This document shows positions 31,937 through 41,194 of a stretch of DNA of 41,474 bases, piece after piece. The position numbers were made by a program, and so were the translations under genes. Source of the DNA: an uncultured Eubacteriales bacterium (GTDB lineage: Bacteria; Bacillota; Clostridia; Oscillospirales; Oscillospiraceae). Location: positions 1 to 41,474 of the forward strand of contig USGS01000007.1 of the NCBI GenBank assembly GCA_900554275.1. Reading direction: 5' to 3'. The notes below the pieces were generated by a model. The model was given only the letters and a program-made list of their open reading frames with translations, searched no databases and was not told the origin of the DNA. Position 1 is the stretch's first letter. Every line of letters starts with the position of its first letter.

Positions 31937-33589
31937 TCAGCGCTTCATCTTCGGGTCGAACGCGTCACGCAGACCGTCGCCCACGAAGTTGAAGCCCAGC
32001 ACTGTCAGCATCAGGCAGATACCGGCGGGAATCCAGATGAACCAGTATTCCGTCAGCACGTAGGAGTTGGAAACATCGTTCATGATATTGCCCCAGGAGG
32101 CGAAGGGGAACTTGACGCCCAGGCCCAGGAAGGACAGCGTCGCCTCGGTGATGATGGTCGAGCCCAGGCTCATGGTGCAGTTGACGATGAGCTGAGGGAT
32201 GACGTTGGGGATGAGATGCCGGAAGATACGGCGGGAAATGCTGATGCCGCAGGCCTCGGTGGCAGTCATGAACTCCTGCTCACGCAGGGACAGGATCTGA
32301 CCGCGGACCAGGCGGGCAATGCTGGGCCAGCCCAGGAAGCCCAAAATCAGCATCAGGTACAGCATTCGTATCTGCGGATCGACGCGCATACCGTCCATGG
32401 CCGCACCCAGGATAATGATCAGCGGTGTGGAGGGGATGCAGTAGAAAATATCCACGATGCGCATGATCAGGTTATCCACCCAGCCGCCGAAATAGCCGGA
32501 CACGCCGCCCAAAATCACGCCCAGCGTGGCGGAGATGAACACGACGATGAAGCCGATGCACAGGGACACGCGGCCACCGTACATCAGGCGGGTCAGCATA
32601 TCCATGCCGTTCTTATCCGTACCCAGCCAGTGTTCATTGGTGGGGAAAGAGTAATCGTCAAACACGCGGGTGGCCGTGCCCTCTTTAATAGACCACTGGT
32701 ACTTGGCGGGATCGTACTCCAGCCGTATCTCGCGGGTCTCGCCGTTCTCATTGACGTACTCGATGTCCGTCTCATTTTTCTCGGCGGCCTCGATGACCCG
32801 CTCCTTGAACTCCTTGGGGATCACCGTGCCGGCCACCTTGGACTGGATGACATAGCGGCTGATATAGGCGATCTCCTCGCCGCTGAGCAGCACGCTGCCG
32901 TCGTCCAGAGCGTAGGTCCTGCCATCGGCAGTGAACTCCGTCTCGCCGTTGACGTGGGCCTTCAGGGCGTTAAAAGTAAAGGCAAAGCTGAACTTCTCGC
33001 CGGTGACGCTGGGATTGACGATGTCCTTATAGGCCACGGCCAGCAGAGTGTCGCCCCGGGAGGCGGAATACAGGCTCTCGCCCTCCTCCGTGACGGTGTA
33101 AGTAACGCCCTTATAGGTGAAGGACTCGTCCTTGCCCATGTGCAGCGTCATCTGCGCCTGTAAAACAGCGCCGAACTCCTGCCCATCCGCCACCAGGAAG
33201 CGGTATTCGGTGTTTTCGGACAGGGCGGCATATTCCTTCATCTGAATGTCATCGCGGTAGAACACCTGGTCCTGCCCGTAGGGGCTGACCAGACCGCCGA
33301 TGAAGGAGAAGATGAACATGACAGCCAGGATGGTCAGGCCCACCACCGCCAGCCGGTTGCGGAAGAACCGCTTGGCCACCAGCGTACCGGGGGACAGCAC
33401 CTTGACGCGGCGGTCATCGCTGAGGGAGTAATCCTCCTGGGGCGTGTTATCCTCAGAGGGCGTATTGTCCTTTCCCGCGTACTTTTCGTTGAGCTCATAG
33501 GAACGGCGGCGGGCATCGGTGCCCGGCATTCCCTGCCCATGGCCGGGAACGGACAAATCTTTATCCTTCTTATCGTCGAAATAACTCAT
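31937..33589 (-). CDS. oppC: Oligopeptide ABC transporter permease OppC with a large extracytoplasmic insert
   Basis: 550 aa, against about 300 for usual OppC. A polar cytosolic N-terminus (1-75) and the first transmembrane helix (81-103) are followed by an inserted domain of about 210 residues (104-314) before the conserved HWLGTDKNGMDMLTR and the remaining helices. The permease loop for ATPase contact is EACGISISRRIFRHLIPN. The insert lies outside the membrane, between helix 1 and the rest, and is probably a beta-rich domain touching the binding protein. The organisation with OppB is normal. Confidence 0.94.
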   Translation of the reverse strand: MSYFDDKKDKDLSVPGHGQGMPGTDARRRSYELNEKYAGKDNTPSEDNTPQEDYSLSDDRRVKVLSPGTLVAKRFFRNRLAVVGLTILAVMFIFSFIGGLVSPYGQDQVFYRDDIQMKEYAALSENTEYRFLVADGQEFGAVLQAQMTLHMGKDESFTYKGVTYTVTEEGESLYSASRGDTLLAVAYKDIVNPSVTGEKFSFAFTFNALKAHVNGETEFTADGRTYALDDGSVLLSGEEIAYISRYVIQSKVAGTVIPKEFKERVIEAAEKNETDIEYVNENGETREIRLEYDPAKYQWSIKEGTATRVFDDYSFPTNEHWLGTDKNGMDMLTRLMYGGRVSLCIGFIVVFISATLGVILGGVSGYFGGWVDNLIMRIVDIFYCIPSTPLIIILGAAMDGMRVDPQIRMLYLMLILGFLGWPSIARLVRGQILSLREQEFMTATEACGISISRRIFRHLIPNVIPQLIVNCTMSLGSTIITEATLSFLGLGVKFPFASWGNIMNDVSNSYVLTEYWFIWIPAGICLMLTVLGFNFVGDGLRDAFDPKMKR

Positions 33590-33607
33590 GCTTCACGTCC
33601 TCCCTTC

Positions 33608-34594
33608 TCAAGCGATGCGTACCCGCGGATCGACCACGGCGTACAGAATGTCGGAGATGAGGTTGCCCAGCAGCGTCAGGATGGCCAGGAACGTCATATA
33701 GAACATGGAGAACGGGATGTCGCCGGCCACCATGGCGTTGTAGGAGATGTAGCCGATGCCGGGGATGGCGAAGAGCGTCTCGGTGATCAGCGCACCGGCG
33801 AACAGGCCGGGGAGGCTGCCGCCGATGAACGTGACCAGCGGGATGAGGGTGTTGCGGAAGGCGTGGTGGTAAATGACCTTCTTCTCCGGCAGGCCCTTGG
33901 CGCGGGCGGTGCGGATGTAGTCGGCGTTCAGCACCTCCAGCATATTGGTGCGGACGTAGCGCATCCACGGGCCGATGGAGATGAACACCAGCGTGACGAT
34001 AGGCAGCACCAGGTGCTTGCCCATATCCAGCAGCTGGCCGAAAGCACTGAGAGAGTTGAAGTCACGGCCCGTCAGGCCCACCAGGTCGAACCAGCCCAGC
34101 TTGACGGAGAACACCAGCTTCAGCAGGGTGGCAAAGAAGAACGTGGGCAGGGACATACCCAGCAGCGCCACGGTGGTGACGGTATAGTCGGTGACACTGT
34201 ACTGCTTGGTGGCGGCCACGATGCCCAGGGGCACGGCGATGAGCAGCTCGAACACCAGGGAGATCGCACCCATGATGAAGGACACCCAGATGACCTCGTT
34301 GAACTTCTGCAGCACGGGCACGGTGTACTTCCAGCTGTCGCCGAAGTTGCCGGTGATCAGGTTCTTCAGCTGGACGAAGAAGCCCGGAATCAGGTCGAGA
34401 TCCAGGCCATACTGTGCGTTCAGCTGGGCCAGCCACTCCTCATAGGGCTTAGAGCCGGGAGCCTGGGACAGCTGCTGCGCCATGGTCTCCACGTAGGAGG
34501 CCGGCAGACAGCGCATCAGCACATAGATGATGAATGTGACGAAAAATAAGATCAGAATTGATAGCAGCGTGCGTTTGACTAAGAATTTGCGCAT
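33608..34594 (-). CDS. oppB: Oligopeptide ABC transporter permease OppB
   Basis: 328 aa with six transmembrane helices. It starts MRKFLVKRTLL as usual for OppB, has the helix-1 region LFFVTFIIYVLMRCLP, and the ATPase-contact loop TARAKGLPEKKVIYHHAFRN. CGGAGGGA lies before the ATG at 34594; the frame is open nine codons further but without a site. It is separated from oppA by 258 bases and starts the permease/ATPase part of the operon. Confidence 0.95.
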   Translation of the reverse strand: MRKFLVKRTLLSILILFFVTFIIYVLMRCLPASYVETMAQQLSQAPGSKPYEEWLAQLNAQYGLDLDLIPGFFVQLKNLITGNFGDSWKYTVPVLQKFNEVIWVSFIMGAISLVFELLIAVPLGIVAATKQYSVTDYTVTTVALLGMSLPTFFFATLLKLVFSVKLGWFDLVGLTGRDFNSLSAFGQLLDMGKHLVLPIVTLVFISIGPWMRYVRTNMLEVLNADYIRTARAKGLPEKKVIYHHAFRNTLIPLVTFIGGSLPGLFAGALITETLFAIPGIGYISYNAMVAGDIPFSMFYMTFLAILTLLGNLISDILYAVVDPRVRIA

Positions 34595-34781
34595 ACGATC
34601 CCTCCGTTTTTTGGTCAGCACCGCTCCGCGCCAGGAGCGGGCCGCCCTCCCTTTATGTGGTTTCTGCGTCGCTGAGTATGGCGTTGCTATGTACTGCGTT
34701 TTGCTTGATCTTTGCGGATCAGGCAGTCGTTCCGGCGCGGACGTCGAACCGCCTGGCTCATACGCAAATGCGTCCGGGATA

Positions 34782-34815
34782 GGCTATCCTGCGGCTTTTC
34801 AGCCGCAGGATAGCC
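34782..34815. terminator. Hairpin between oppA and oppB
   Basis: A perfect 15-bp stem with a 4-base loop (GGCTATCCTGCGGCT, TTTC, then its complement) lies 37 bases after the oppA stop. No T run follows. It probably protects the oppA mRNA end and lowers read-through, so that binding protein exceeds the permease. The rest of this 258-base gap has only weaker repeats, such as a 7-bp stem just before the oppB ribosome site. Confidence 0.65.
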
Positions 34816-34852
34816 GTTGCTTAAGTCTTTGCGTGGGGTACAGATCAAAGAG

Positions 34853-37117
34853 TTACTTGACTTCCAGCAGCTCCAGATCGTTGTACCAGTTCCAATAGGT
34901 GGTGATGTCGGGAGTGACGGTATCCAGGTTCACCCGCTGGGAGGACAGAATGATGCAGTTCTGACGCTGGTAGACAGGGATCTCCACCGCCCAGTCGGCC
35001 ACGATGTCCAGGCACTCCTTGTACAGGGTCTTACGATAGGTCTGATCGGTGGACTGACGGGCCTGCATGATCAGGTCATCCAGCTCGGCATCCTTGATCC
35101 AGTAGGACTTCTCGTTAGAACCGCCCTGGCTGTGATAGATCTGGAACATATCGGGGTCGGGAGTGGCCTGCCACGCCATTGCGAACATATCCGCAGTACC
35201 GGCGTTGATGGCGTTGGTCATCTCGGCGAAGTTGGACATATCGGAGACGATCAGGTTGAAGCCGATCTCCTTAAGAGCCTCGGAGGCCAGGGTCAGAGCC
35301 ATGAAGGTGGGGTGGTCGCCCGTGCCGCTGCCGCCGACCATGACCTCAGCGTCCATGCGGGCATCCGCGGGAGCCGCGGTGATCTTGCCGTCGGTGACGG
35401 TGTAGCCGGCAGCCTCGAAGTAGCCCAGAGCGGCCTGCTTGGCAGCGGCGTACTTATCCTCGGCGGACATACCGTCGGTGTAGATGTCATTGCCGTCCAC
35501 ATCCACGGAGAAGGCGATCTTATAGCCCTCGTCCGTAACACGGGGAGCGGCCCAGGAGGTGTCGGAGATGGGGTAGTTGATGACGTTGGCGAACTCACCG
35601 TAGTAGGAGTCCACAGCCACGTCACGGTACACGGCGATAACGGTAGCAATGGCCTTGCGCAGGTTCTTGGAGGCCTCGTCGCCGCCGTTGCCGGTGCCGA
35701 CCTTCACGCGGTTGGCGTTAAAGCCCACATAGCCGTAGCCCAGGTTGGCCACCAGGTCGGTCTGGATGACGTCGCCGCTGATCTCGCCGTTGGAGTTGGC
35801 GCTCTTGATCTGCTCGGCAGCCTTGGCGGAATAGGAAGGATCGGTGACATCGATGGTGCCGGACACAACGCCGGGGATCTTATCCACATCCAGCATCTCG
35901 CGCCAGATCACGGTGTCGATCTTGGGCTCACCCTTCCAGTAACCGGGGTTCTTCTCCAGAGTAACAGCGCCGTTGGCATAGCTCTTGAAGGTGAACGGGC
36001 CGGAGCCGATAGGAGCGGAGGTCACGGACTTGACGTGGGACAGGTCGCCCTTGTCAAAGCCGAACTTGTTGTTGTCGTAATCGTACTTATCCATCTCGCC
36101 GTAGTAGTGCACGGGGCAGATGGCGACGGGGATCTGATAGATGGCGGTGGCGCTGACCTCGGTCAGGGTAACGGTCATGGAGTAGTCGCCGGTCTTGACG
36201 ATACCGGAGACGTTGGGGGCGGACTCGCCGGTCTGCACACCGATGGTGTAGTCAGAGAAGCTATCGCCGATCTCGGCCTCGATGAGGGCGGAGATGCTGG
36301 TGCCGGCGGTCTCCTTGTTGATGCCCTCGTCGGAGATGTCATAGCCATAGGCCTCCACGATGGCGGCCCAGAAGTCCTCGACAGTGGCACCCTCAGCCAG
36401 CTCGAAGCCCCAGTTGGCAGCCTGCGCGGCCACAGGATCGGTGGCGGCGGCATAGCCCTCGGCCACCACGTAGTCCAGGATCTCCTGGGCGAACTTCACG
36501 CCGGCGGCGTTGAAGGCGGCCCAGAAGGTGTTGTACTGATCCTCGGTGAAGTAGTCGGTGGCGGTGTAGCCGTCAGGACCGGCAGCCAGGATCAGGTTCA
36601 TGCGGGACTCCATGCCGGTGCGGTAAGCCTCCAGGCCCTTGATGGGGATGGAGTACAGGGTGGACACGCCGTCATAGGTGGGGTCGAGCAGGACGTAGTA
36701 AGAGAAGATCACGTCGTCGATGGTCATCTCCTCACCATCGGAGAACTTGATGCCCTCTTTCATGGTGATCTTGTAGTCCACCGTGCCGTCGGCGTTCTCG
36801 ACTATGTCACAGTTGGCGACGCCAGTGTATGTATAGTCGGTGCCGTTGTAGGGACGGACCTCGCCGTCAGCGCCCTTCAGCACCACGGAGCCCTCACGGT
36901 CGGTGAGCAGCAGACCGTCGAAAATCATGTTCATCACATCATTTTCGTAGCTGTTGGTGTAGAAGAAGGGGGAGAACTTACCGTCGAAGTTCTGTGTGCC
37001 GACCACAAGTGTCTTAGCGGTCTCCTGATCATCCGTGCTGCCCTGCTGCTTGCCGCAAGCGGTGAACAGGCTGACACACATGACCAGAGAGAGGATCAGC
37101 GCGATTGCTTTTTTCAT
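34853..37117 (-). CDS. oppA: Peptide-binding lipoprotein OppA, enlarged
   Basis: 754 aa, against about 540-600 for common OppA. A signal peptide ends in the lipobox FTAC, with lipid attachment expected at C21. The SBP family 5 fold follows: TLVVGTQNFDGKFSPFF, FSDGEEMTIDDVIFSYYVL, FTFKSYANG...LEKNPGYWKG and the C-terminal YRKTLYKECLDIV. An extra segment of about 130 residues (roughly 165-300, rich in Ala, Glu and aromatic residues) enlarges the first lobe. AAAGGAG lies 7 bases before the ATG at 37117. It captures peptides for the OppBCDF importer downstream. Confidence 0.95.
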   Translation of the reverse strand: MKKAIALILSLVMCVSLFTACGKQQGSTDDQETAKTLVVGTQNFDGKFSPFFYTNSYENDVMNMIFDGLLLTDREGSVVLKGADGEVRPYNGTDYTYTGVANCDIVENADGTVDYKITMKEGIKFSDGEEMTIDDVIFSYYVLLDPTYDGVSTLYSIPIKGLEAYRTGMESRMNLILAAGPDGYTATDYFTEDQYNTFWAAFNAAGVKFAQEILDYVVAEGYAAATDPVAAQAANWGFELAEGATVEDFWAAIVEAYGYDISDEGINKETAGTSISALIEAEIGDSFSDYTIGVQTGESAPNVSGIVKTGDYSMTVTLTEVSATAIYQIPVAICPVHYYGEMDKYDYDNNKFGFDKGDLSHVKSVTSAPIGSGPFTFKSYANGAVTLEKNPGYWKGEPKIDTVIWREMLDVDKIPGVVSGTIDVTDPSYSAKAAEQIKSANSNGEISGDVIQTDLVANLGYGYVGFNANRVKVGTGNGGDEASKNLRKAIATVIAVYRDVAVDSYYGEFANVINYPISDTSWAAPRVTDEGYKIAFSVDVDGNDIYTDGMSAEDKYAAAKQAALGYFEAAGYTVTDGKITAAPADARMDAEVMVGGSGTGDHPTFMALTLASEALKEIGFNLIVSDMSNFAEMTNAINAGTADMFAMAWQATPDPDMFQIYHSQGGSNEKSYWIKDAELDDLIMQARQSTDQTYRKTLYKECLDIVADWAVEIPVYQRQNCIILSSQRVNLDTVTPDITTYWNWYNDLELLEVK

Positions 37118-37179
37118 AATCATACTCCTTTTATATATTTGCATCAACGGGCAGCCCGCCCGCAGCGCACAAGGTAAGC

Positions 37180-37247
37180 TCTGCACGCTTCGCGTGCAGA
37201 AAAAGGGAATATTCCCTTTTGGGTCAGCCGCTTTCAGCGCGGCTGAC
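37180..37247. terminator. Three stacked hairpins between the 187-aa gene and oppA, including an intrinsic terminator
   Basis: From right to left on the minus strand: a 9-bp hairpin (37247-37223, GTCAGCCGC arms), a perfect 20-nt palindrome AAAAGGGAAT/ATTCCCTTTT (37220-37201) followed by T, and a 9-bp hairpin with a 3-base loop (37200-37180, TCTGCACGC arms). The middle one is an intrinsic terminator for the pepF-membrane protein unit. The last lies in the leader region before oppA. Confidence 0.7.
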
Positions 37248-37253
37248 GTGGCC

Positions 37254-37817
37254 TTATTCTGTTGTCAGGCCGCCGCATCCCTCCGGCTGCCAATCGCTGT
37301 TCAGTACTGTACGCCGGGCCAACAACGCCAGCACGAGGACACAGGCCTGCAGCAGCAGGTAGACCGCTGCCGCCGCGCCGTGTCCGCCGCTGCCCGACAG
37401 CAGCAGGTACAGCGTCTCCGCCGCCAGTCCCACACCGGCCAGAACGGCCTGCGCCAGGCAGCGTCCCGGCAGGGCCTGTACCGTGGCACGGTACACATAG
37501 GCCCGCAGGGGGTATTCCCGGGTCTGCCAGCGGGCCACGGCCCACACGATGCTGCCGGTGACGCCGATCTGCGCCGCGTAGGGCAGCAGCACATAGAAGC
37601 ACCGCCCCACGCCCGGCGCGGAGATGCAGCCGCCGGCCAACACCGCCGCCGCCATCACCGCCGCCATCAGCCAAAGACGCCGCAGCAGCGCGGTGTTGGC
37701 GCAAACGCCGCCGGTGTGCTCGTAGCACACGCCGGTATAGACGTAGTTGCCGGATACATCGCGGTAGAAATCGTTCAGGTGGTCGCGGCGACCCCGCCGC
37801 TTCTTTTCCTCCGCCAT
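37254..37817 (-). CDS. Four-helix membrane protein of unknown function downstream of pepF
   Basis: 187 aa. A charged N-terminus (MAEEKKRRGRRDHLNDFYRD) is followed by four hydrophobic segments (about 47-67, 72-95, 118-138, 143-165). NYVYTGVCYEH near the N-terminus and several cysteines are notable, but I recognise no family. Its ATG overlaps the pepF stop by one base (TAATG), so it is co-translated with the peptidase. Confidence 0.75.
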   Translation of the reverse strand: MAEEKKRRGRRDHLNDFYRDVSGNYVYTGVCYEHTGGVCANTALLRRLWLMAAVMAAAVLAGGCISAPGVGRCFYVLLPYAAQIGVTGSIVWAVARWQTREYPLRAYVYRATVQALPGRCLAQAVLAGVGLAAETLYLLLSGSGGHGAAAAVYLLLQACVLVLALLARRTVLNSDWQPEGCGGLTTE

Positions 37818-39523
37818 TACAGGATGTCGGTCATATCAAAGCTGTCCAGCCACTGCTCCGCCGCGGCGCATACGCCCCGCAGGCAGCTCTCGTCGAAGGG
37901 GCTCTCCAGCCCGGCGTTTTGCAGCAGCTCGGTGAACGTGCGGCTGCCGCCCTGCCGGGTGTAGGCCATATAGTGCTGCCAGGCGTTGTCCTTGTCCTTT
38001 TGGATCATGGCCCAAAACTCCAGCGACACGGTCTGCGCCAGGCAGTAGTCGATGTAGTAGAACGGGTTGACGTAGATATGGCTCTGCCGCTGCCAGCGGC
38101 GGCCCTCGGTGTAGAAGGGCAGGTCGCTGTCGTCCATCTTCAGCCAGGGCGTGTAGACGGCGGTCAGTTCCTTCCAGGCGGCGTTGCGCTCCGCCGGGGT
38201 CATGTCCGGCTTTTCGTACACGATGTGCTGGAAGTGGTCCACCATCGTGCCGTAGGGGATAAACGTCAGTGCGCCAGCCAGGTGGCTATACAGGAACTTG
38301 CGGGTATCCGGGCCGAAGAAGCCCTCGGCCCACGGCCAGGCGAAGAACTCCATGCTCATGGAGTGTACCTCGCAGGCCTCCAGGCTGGGCCAGATATAGC
38401 TGTCGGGCACGCGCTTGCGGTTCATCCAGCAGGCGAAGGCGTGGCCGGCCTCGTGGGTGACCACCTCCACATCGTGCTGCGTGCCGTTGAAGTTGGCGAA
38501 GATGAAGGGCACTTCATAGTCGCCCAGGCCGGTGCAGTAGCCGCCGGCCCGCTTGCCCTCGGTGCTCAGCACGTCCAGCAGCTCGTCGTCCAGCATGGTG
38601 CGGAAGAACTCCTTTGTCTCCGGCGACAGCTCGCCGTAGAACTTCATGCCCTGGGCCAGGATGTCGTCCGGCGTGCCCACAGGCCGTGGGTTGCCGGAGC
38701 GGAACTCCAGCGCCGCGTCCGCGAAGCTCAGGGGATAGCTCTTGCCCAACCGCTCCGCCTGCTTGCGGTATATCTTCTCCGCCACCGGCACAAGGTACTT
38801 CCGCACGGCGGCGCGGAACTTCTCCACGTCGTCCTTGGTGTAGCAGTTGCGCTTCATGCGGTAATAGCCCAGGGTGGTGTAGCCCTCGTAGCCCAGCTTT
38901 CTGCCCATGGCGTCACGCAGGTGCACCAGCTTGTCGTACAGGGTATCCAGCTCCTCCGCGTGCTCCATAGACCACTGGGAGTCCGCCTTCCACGCCGCCA
39001 GACGGCGCTCGTCGTCCAAATCGGTCTTCATAGGCTGTAACTGGGACAGGGTATAGGTCTTCCCCTCGAAGGGGATCTGCGCCGAGGCGATGAGCTTCTC
39101 ATACGCCTGGATCAGGTCGTTCTCCTGCTGCATTTCCGGGATGATCTCCGGTGCAAAGCTCTTGCGGTCGATCTCCGCGTTGAGGAACATCAGCTCGCCG
39201 TATTCCGCGGCGAAGTCCTTGCGGAATGGAGAGGCCAGCATAGCCGCCTTCCACGCCTGCTCGTACTCCTCCAGCTCCGGCGCAAAGGTGTTCCAAAACC
39301 TCTCCTCGCCGTCATAGAAGGCATCACGGGTGTCGATGGAGTGGCGGACGGAGGCCAGCGTGGCCTGGGTCTCCGCGGAGCGGGACAGGGCCTGCTGCTC
39401 CAAAAAGGCCGCCCGGGCCTCCTCGTAGGTGGCGGCGTGCTCCAGGCGCTGCGTCAGCGCCGTCCACTGCTGCTTGAGAGCCTCCGTGTCGGGGCGCTTG
39501 TAGGGCATCTCCGAGAATTTCAT
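37817..39523 (-). CDS. pepF: M3-family oligoendopeptidase F
   Basis: 568 aa, a cytosolic zinc metallopeptidase that cuts short peptides. The zinc motif HEAGH is at residues 357-361 in VVTHEAGHAFACW, and a downstream glutamate (about 385-392, in EACEVHSMSMEFF) is the third ligand. No signal peptide is present. AAGGAGGAAC precedes the ATG. Placed beside the opp importer, it likely degrades imported peptides to amino acids for fermentation. Confidence 0.95.
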   Translation of the reverse strand: MKFSEMPYKRPDTEALKQQWTALTQRLEHAATYEEARAAFLEQQALSRSAETQATLASVRHSIDTRDAFYDGEERFWNTFAPELEEYEQAWKAAMLASPFRKDFAAEYGELMFLNAEIDRKSFAPEIIPEMQQENDLIQAYEKLIASAQIPFEGKTYTLSQLQPMKTDLDDERRLAAWKADSQWSMEHAEELDTLYDKLVHLRDAMGRKLGYEGYTTLGYYRMKRNCYTKDDVEKFRAAVRKYLVPVAEKIYRKQAERLGKSYPLSFADAALEFRSGNPRPVGTPDDILAQGMKFYGELSPETKEFFRTMLDDELLDVLSTEGKRAGGYCTGLGDYEVPFIFANFNGTQHDVEVVTHEAGHAFACWMNRKRVPDSYIWPSLEACEVHSMSMEFFAWPWAEGFFGPDTRKFLYSHLAGALTFIPYGTMVDHFQHIVYEKPDMTPAERNAAWKELTAVYTPWLKMDDSDLPFYTEGRRWQRQSHIYVNPFYYIDYCLAQTVSLEFWAMIQKDKDNAWQHYMAYTRQGGSRTFTELLQNAGLESPFDESCLRGVCAAAEQWLDSFDMTDIL

Positions 39524-39564
39524 GATAAGTTCCTCCTTGTGTCACGCGGCGGATGCCGCTTTTC

Positions 39565-40845
39565 CTACTGCTGCCGGTTGTAGATGGCGCTGACCGCCGT
39601 GCGATTGCCGCCGATGAATATGATCGCTGCCACAGCCGTCAGCAGCATGAAGCCCAGCAGCACCGTCCGGGGCATCAGCACCGCGGTCAGTGCGCCCGCC
39701 ATCAGCTGCCCTGTCAGGCTTCCCACGGTGTTCAGCATATTGAACGCGCCGTTAAACCGGCCCTTCTTCTCGTGGGGGACGTAGCTCTGGGTGGCGGAAA
39801 TGCGGATGGTATAGCTGGTCACGCCCAACACGCCTACAAAGAAGAGCATCAACATCATGACAGGGACAGGCGCGTAGAGGTACGTGCCCTCCAGCACGGA
39901 GATGGTGACGTATACGGTCAGCGCGATGGTATACTTGTATTTCCGGGGTATCTGCATCTTGTAGTGGAACAGGCCGCCCAGCGCACGGCCCACCAGCAGC
40001 GTCCCCCACACAAAGGAGTATATGTACTCGCCGTTTTCAAACGCGCCCTTAAAATAGGGCAGTGTGATGACCTGGGACGCGCCGCTGGCCAGTGCGCTGA
40101 AGGTGAAATACACCGCCACCGCCAGCAAGCCCTTTTCTCCCAGCAGATACTGGACGCCCTCCTTAATATCCAGCAGCAGCTGACGTCCGGAGCTCTGCTG
40201 CTCCGCCATGTTCTGCTTTTGCTGTTCGATATAGCTCTCCTCTGCTCTGATCTGCGTCTCAGCGATGGCTGCGATGAGGAAGCACACGGCGTTGGCCGCC
40301 AGCAGCGGCGTGATGCCGACCTTATTGTAGGCGAAGGTGGCCACGGGGATCATCACCGCCGACAGCGTCTCCAGCACGCTGGCGATGGAGTAGGCCTTGG
40401 AGTAGTTGCCCTCTGTGATAAGCATGGGGTAGAAGCTCTCGTAGGCCACCATATAAATACTGTTGATAGAGCCGATAATCAGACAGCCCACCACCAGCAC
40501 CGTAAAGTTGAACCAGCCCCGGCTGAGGATCAGCGCCGCCGTCAGAAATACCCCCGACGAGATGAAGTCCAGGGTATAGATCATCCGCTTTCGGGAGAAG
40601 CGATCCAGTATCGCACCGGAGAAAATAGGCATCACGATCTGCGGCACGGTAAAGGCAGCGATATAGATGGCGTACAGCATACCGGATTGTGTGTAATCCA
40701 GCACCAGCAGACTCAGCGCAAACCCGGACATACTGTTCCCCAGCATGGACACCACGCTGCCCAGCGTAATGATTGTGAAGTCACGTGTCCACAGAGGGGA
40801 GACAACGTCCAATTCCGTTCTTTCGTTTTCGTAGCGTTCGCTCAT
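39565..40845 (-). CDS. MFS transporter (12 transmembrane helices)
   Basis: 426 aa, with two six-helix halves and a central charged loop (about 210-225). Motifs of the efflux-type branch: FSGAILDRFSRKRMIYTLD between helices 2 and 3, and VPHEKKGRFNGAFNMLNTVGS in the second half. Substrate unknown; macrolide/multidrug-type exporters have this layout. The best ribosome site (GGAGG) is 27 bases before the start, with a 6-bp hairpin between them. It has its own promoter and is the only gene between that promoter and pepF. Confidence 0.9.
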   Translation of the reverse strand: MSERYENERTELDVVSPLWTRDFTIITLGSVVSMLGNSMSGFALSLLVLDYTQSGMLYAIYIAAFTVPQIVMPIFSGAILDRFSRKRMIYTLDFISSGVFLTAALILSRGWFNFTVLVVGCLIIGSINSIYMVAYESFYPMLITEGNYSKAYSIASVLETLSAVMIPVATFAYNKVGITPLLAANAVCFLIAAIAETQIRAEESYIEQQKQNMAEQQSSGRQLLLDIKEGVQYLLGEKGLLAVAVYFTFSALASGASQVITLPYFKGAFENGEYIYSFVWGTLLVGRALGGLFHYKMQIPRKYKYTIALTVYVTISVLEGTYLYAPVPVMMLMLFFVGVLGVTSYTIRISATQSYVPHEKKGRFNGAFNMLNTVGSLTGQLMAGALTAVLMPRTVLLGFMLLTAVAAIIFIGGNRTAVSAIYNRQQ

Positions 40846-40852
40846 AGCCGCA

Positions 40853-40877
40853 ACGGGCTAATGCCGCCCGTCCCTCC
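40853..40877 (-). promoter_or_regulatory. Hairpin between the ribosome site and start codon of the MFS gene
   Basis: On the minus strand GGAGG (40877-40873) is followed by one base, a 6-bp stem (ACGGGC/GCCCGT, 40871-40853) with a 7-base loop, then 7 bases to the ATG at 40845. The linear spacing of 27 is too long for initiation, but the folded hairpin would reduce it to about 8. Confidence 0.45.
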
Positions 40878-40909
40878 TCGTCTGCCGGAGCAGAGTATTC
40901 TTACGGCCT

Positions 40910-40938
40910 ATTGTACCTGATTTCTTATGAATAAGCAA
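40910..40938 (-). promoter_or_regulatory. Promoter of the MFS gene
   Basis: On the minus strand TTGCTT (40938-40933), a 17-base spacer and TACAAT (40915-40910). Transcription would start near 40903, about 58 bases before the start codon. Confidence 0.65.
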
Positions 40939-41011
40939 GAACATCCTGCATACTTTTCACAACTTTTAGTACTTTTGCCAAATTACCGCCGTTTTGACCA
41001 TCCGCAGACGC

Positions 41012-41040
41012 TTGCCAGCCACGCTCTTTCATGGTATAAT
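41012..41040 (+). promoter_or_regulatory. Promoter of the M18 aminopeptidase gene
   Basis: TTGCCA (41012-41017), a 17-base spacer and a consensus TATAAT (41035-41040). The leader would be about 148 bases long. Confidence 0.75.
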
Positions 41041-41194
41041 GAGGCAAAATCAGGCATCGAAAAAGTACCGTATTCTCGTTTCACGAATTCATTTCACCGA
41101 AGAAAACAGCATATCACATCTCTTCACTTTACTTTATGGTACAATACTCACAATTCAAGTTGTCCACTGCTCAAGGACGAGGAGGTTATTCACT

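Larger units (their letters stand above)
40846..41194. other. Divergent promoter region between the MFS and M18 genes
   Basis: These 349 bases hold no convincing gene. They contain the MFS leader with a hairpin between its ribosome site and start (40853-40877), the MFS promoter (40910-40938), and the promoter of the aminopeptidase (41012-41040) with its leader of about 150 bases. A second TACAAT at 41140-41145 has no -35. Confidence 0.65.

Noticed and set aside
34817..37177. A 786-codon open frame on the plus strand opposite oppA, and similar long frames opposite atpB, atpI, buk, vorB and the MATE genes
   Set aside because: They are in the antisense of well-recognised genes, have repetitive low-complexity composition (Gly/Val/His-rich) and lack ribosome sites; GC-rich codon use produces such shadows.
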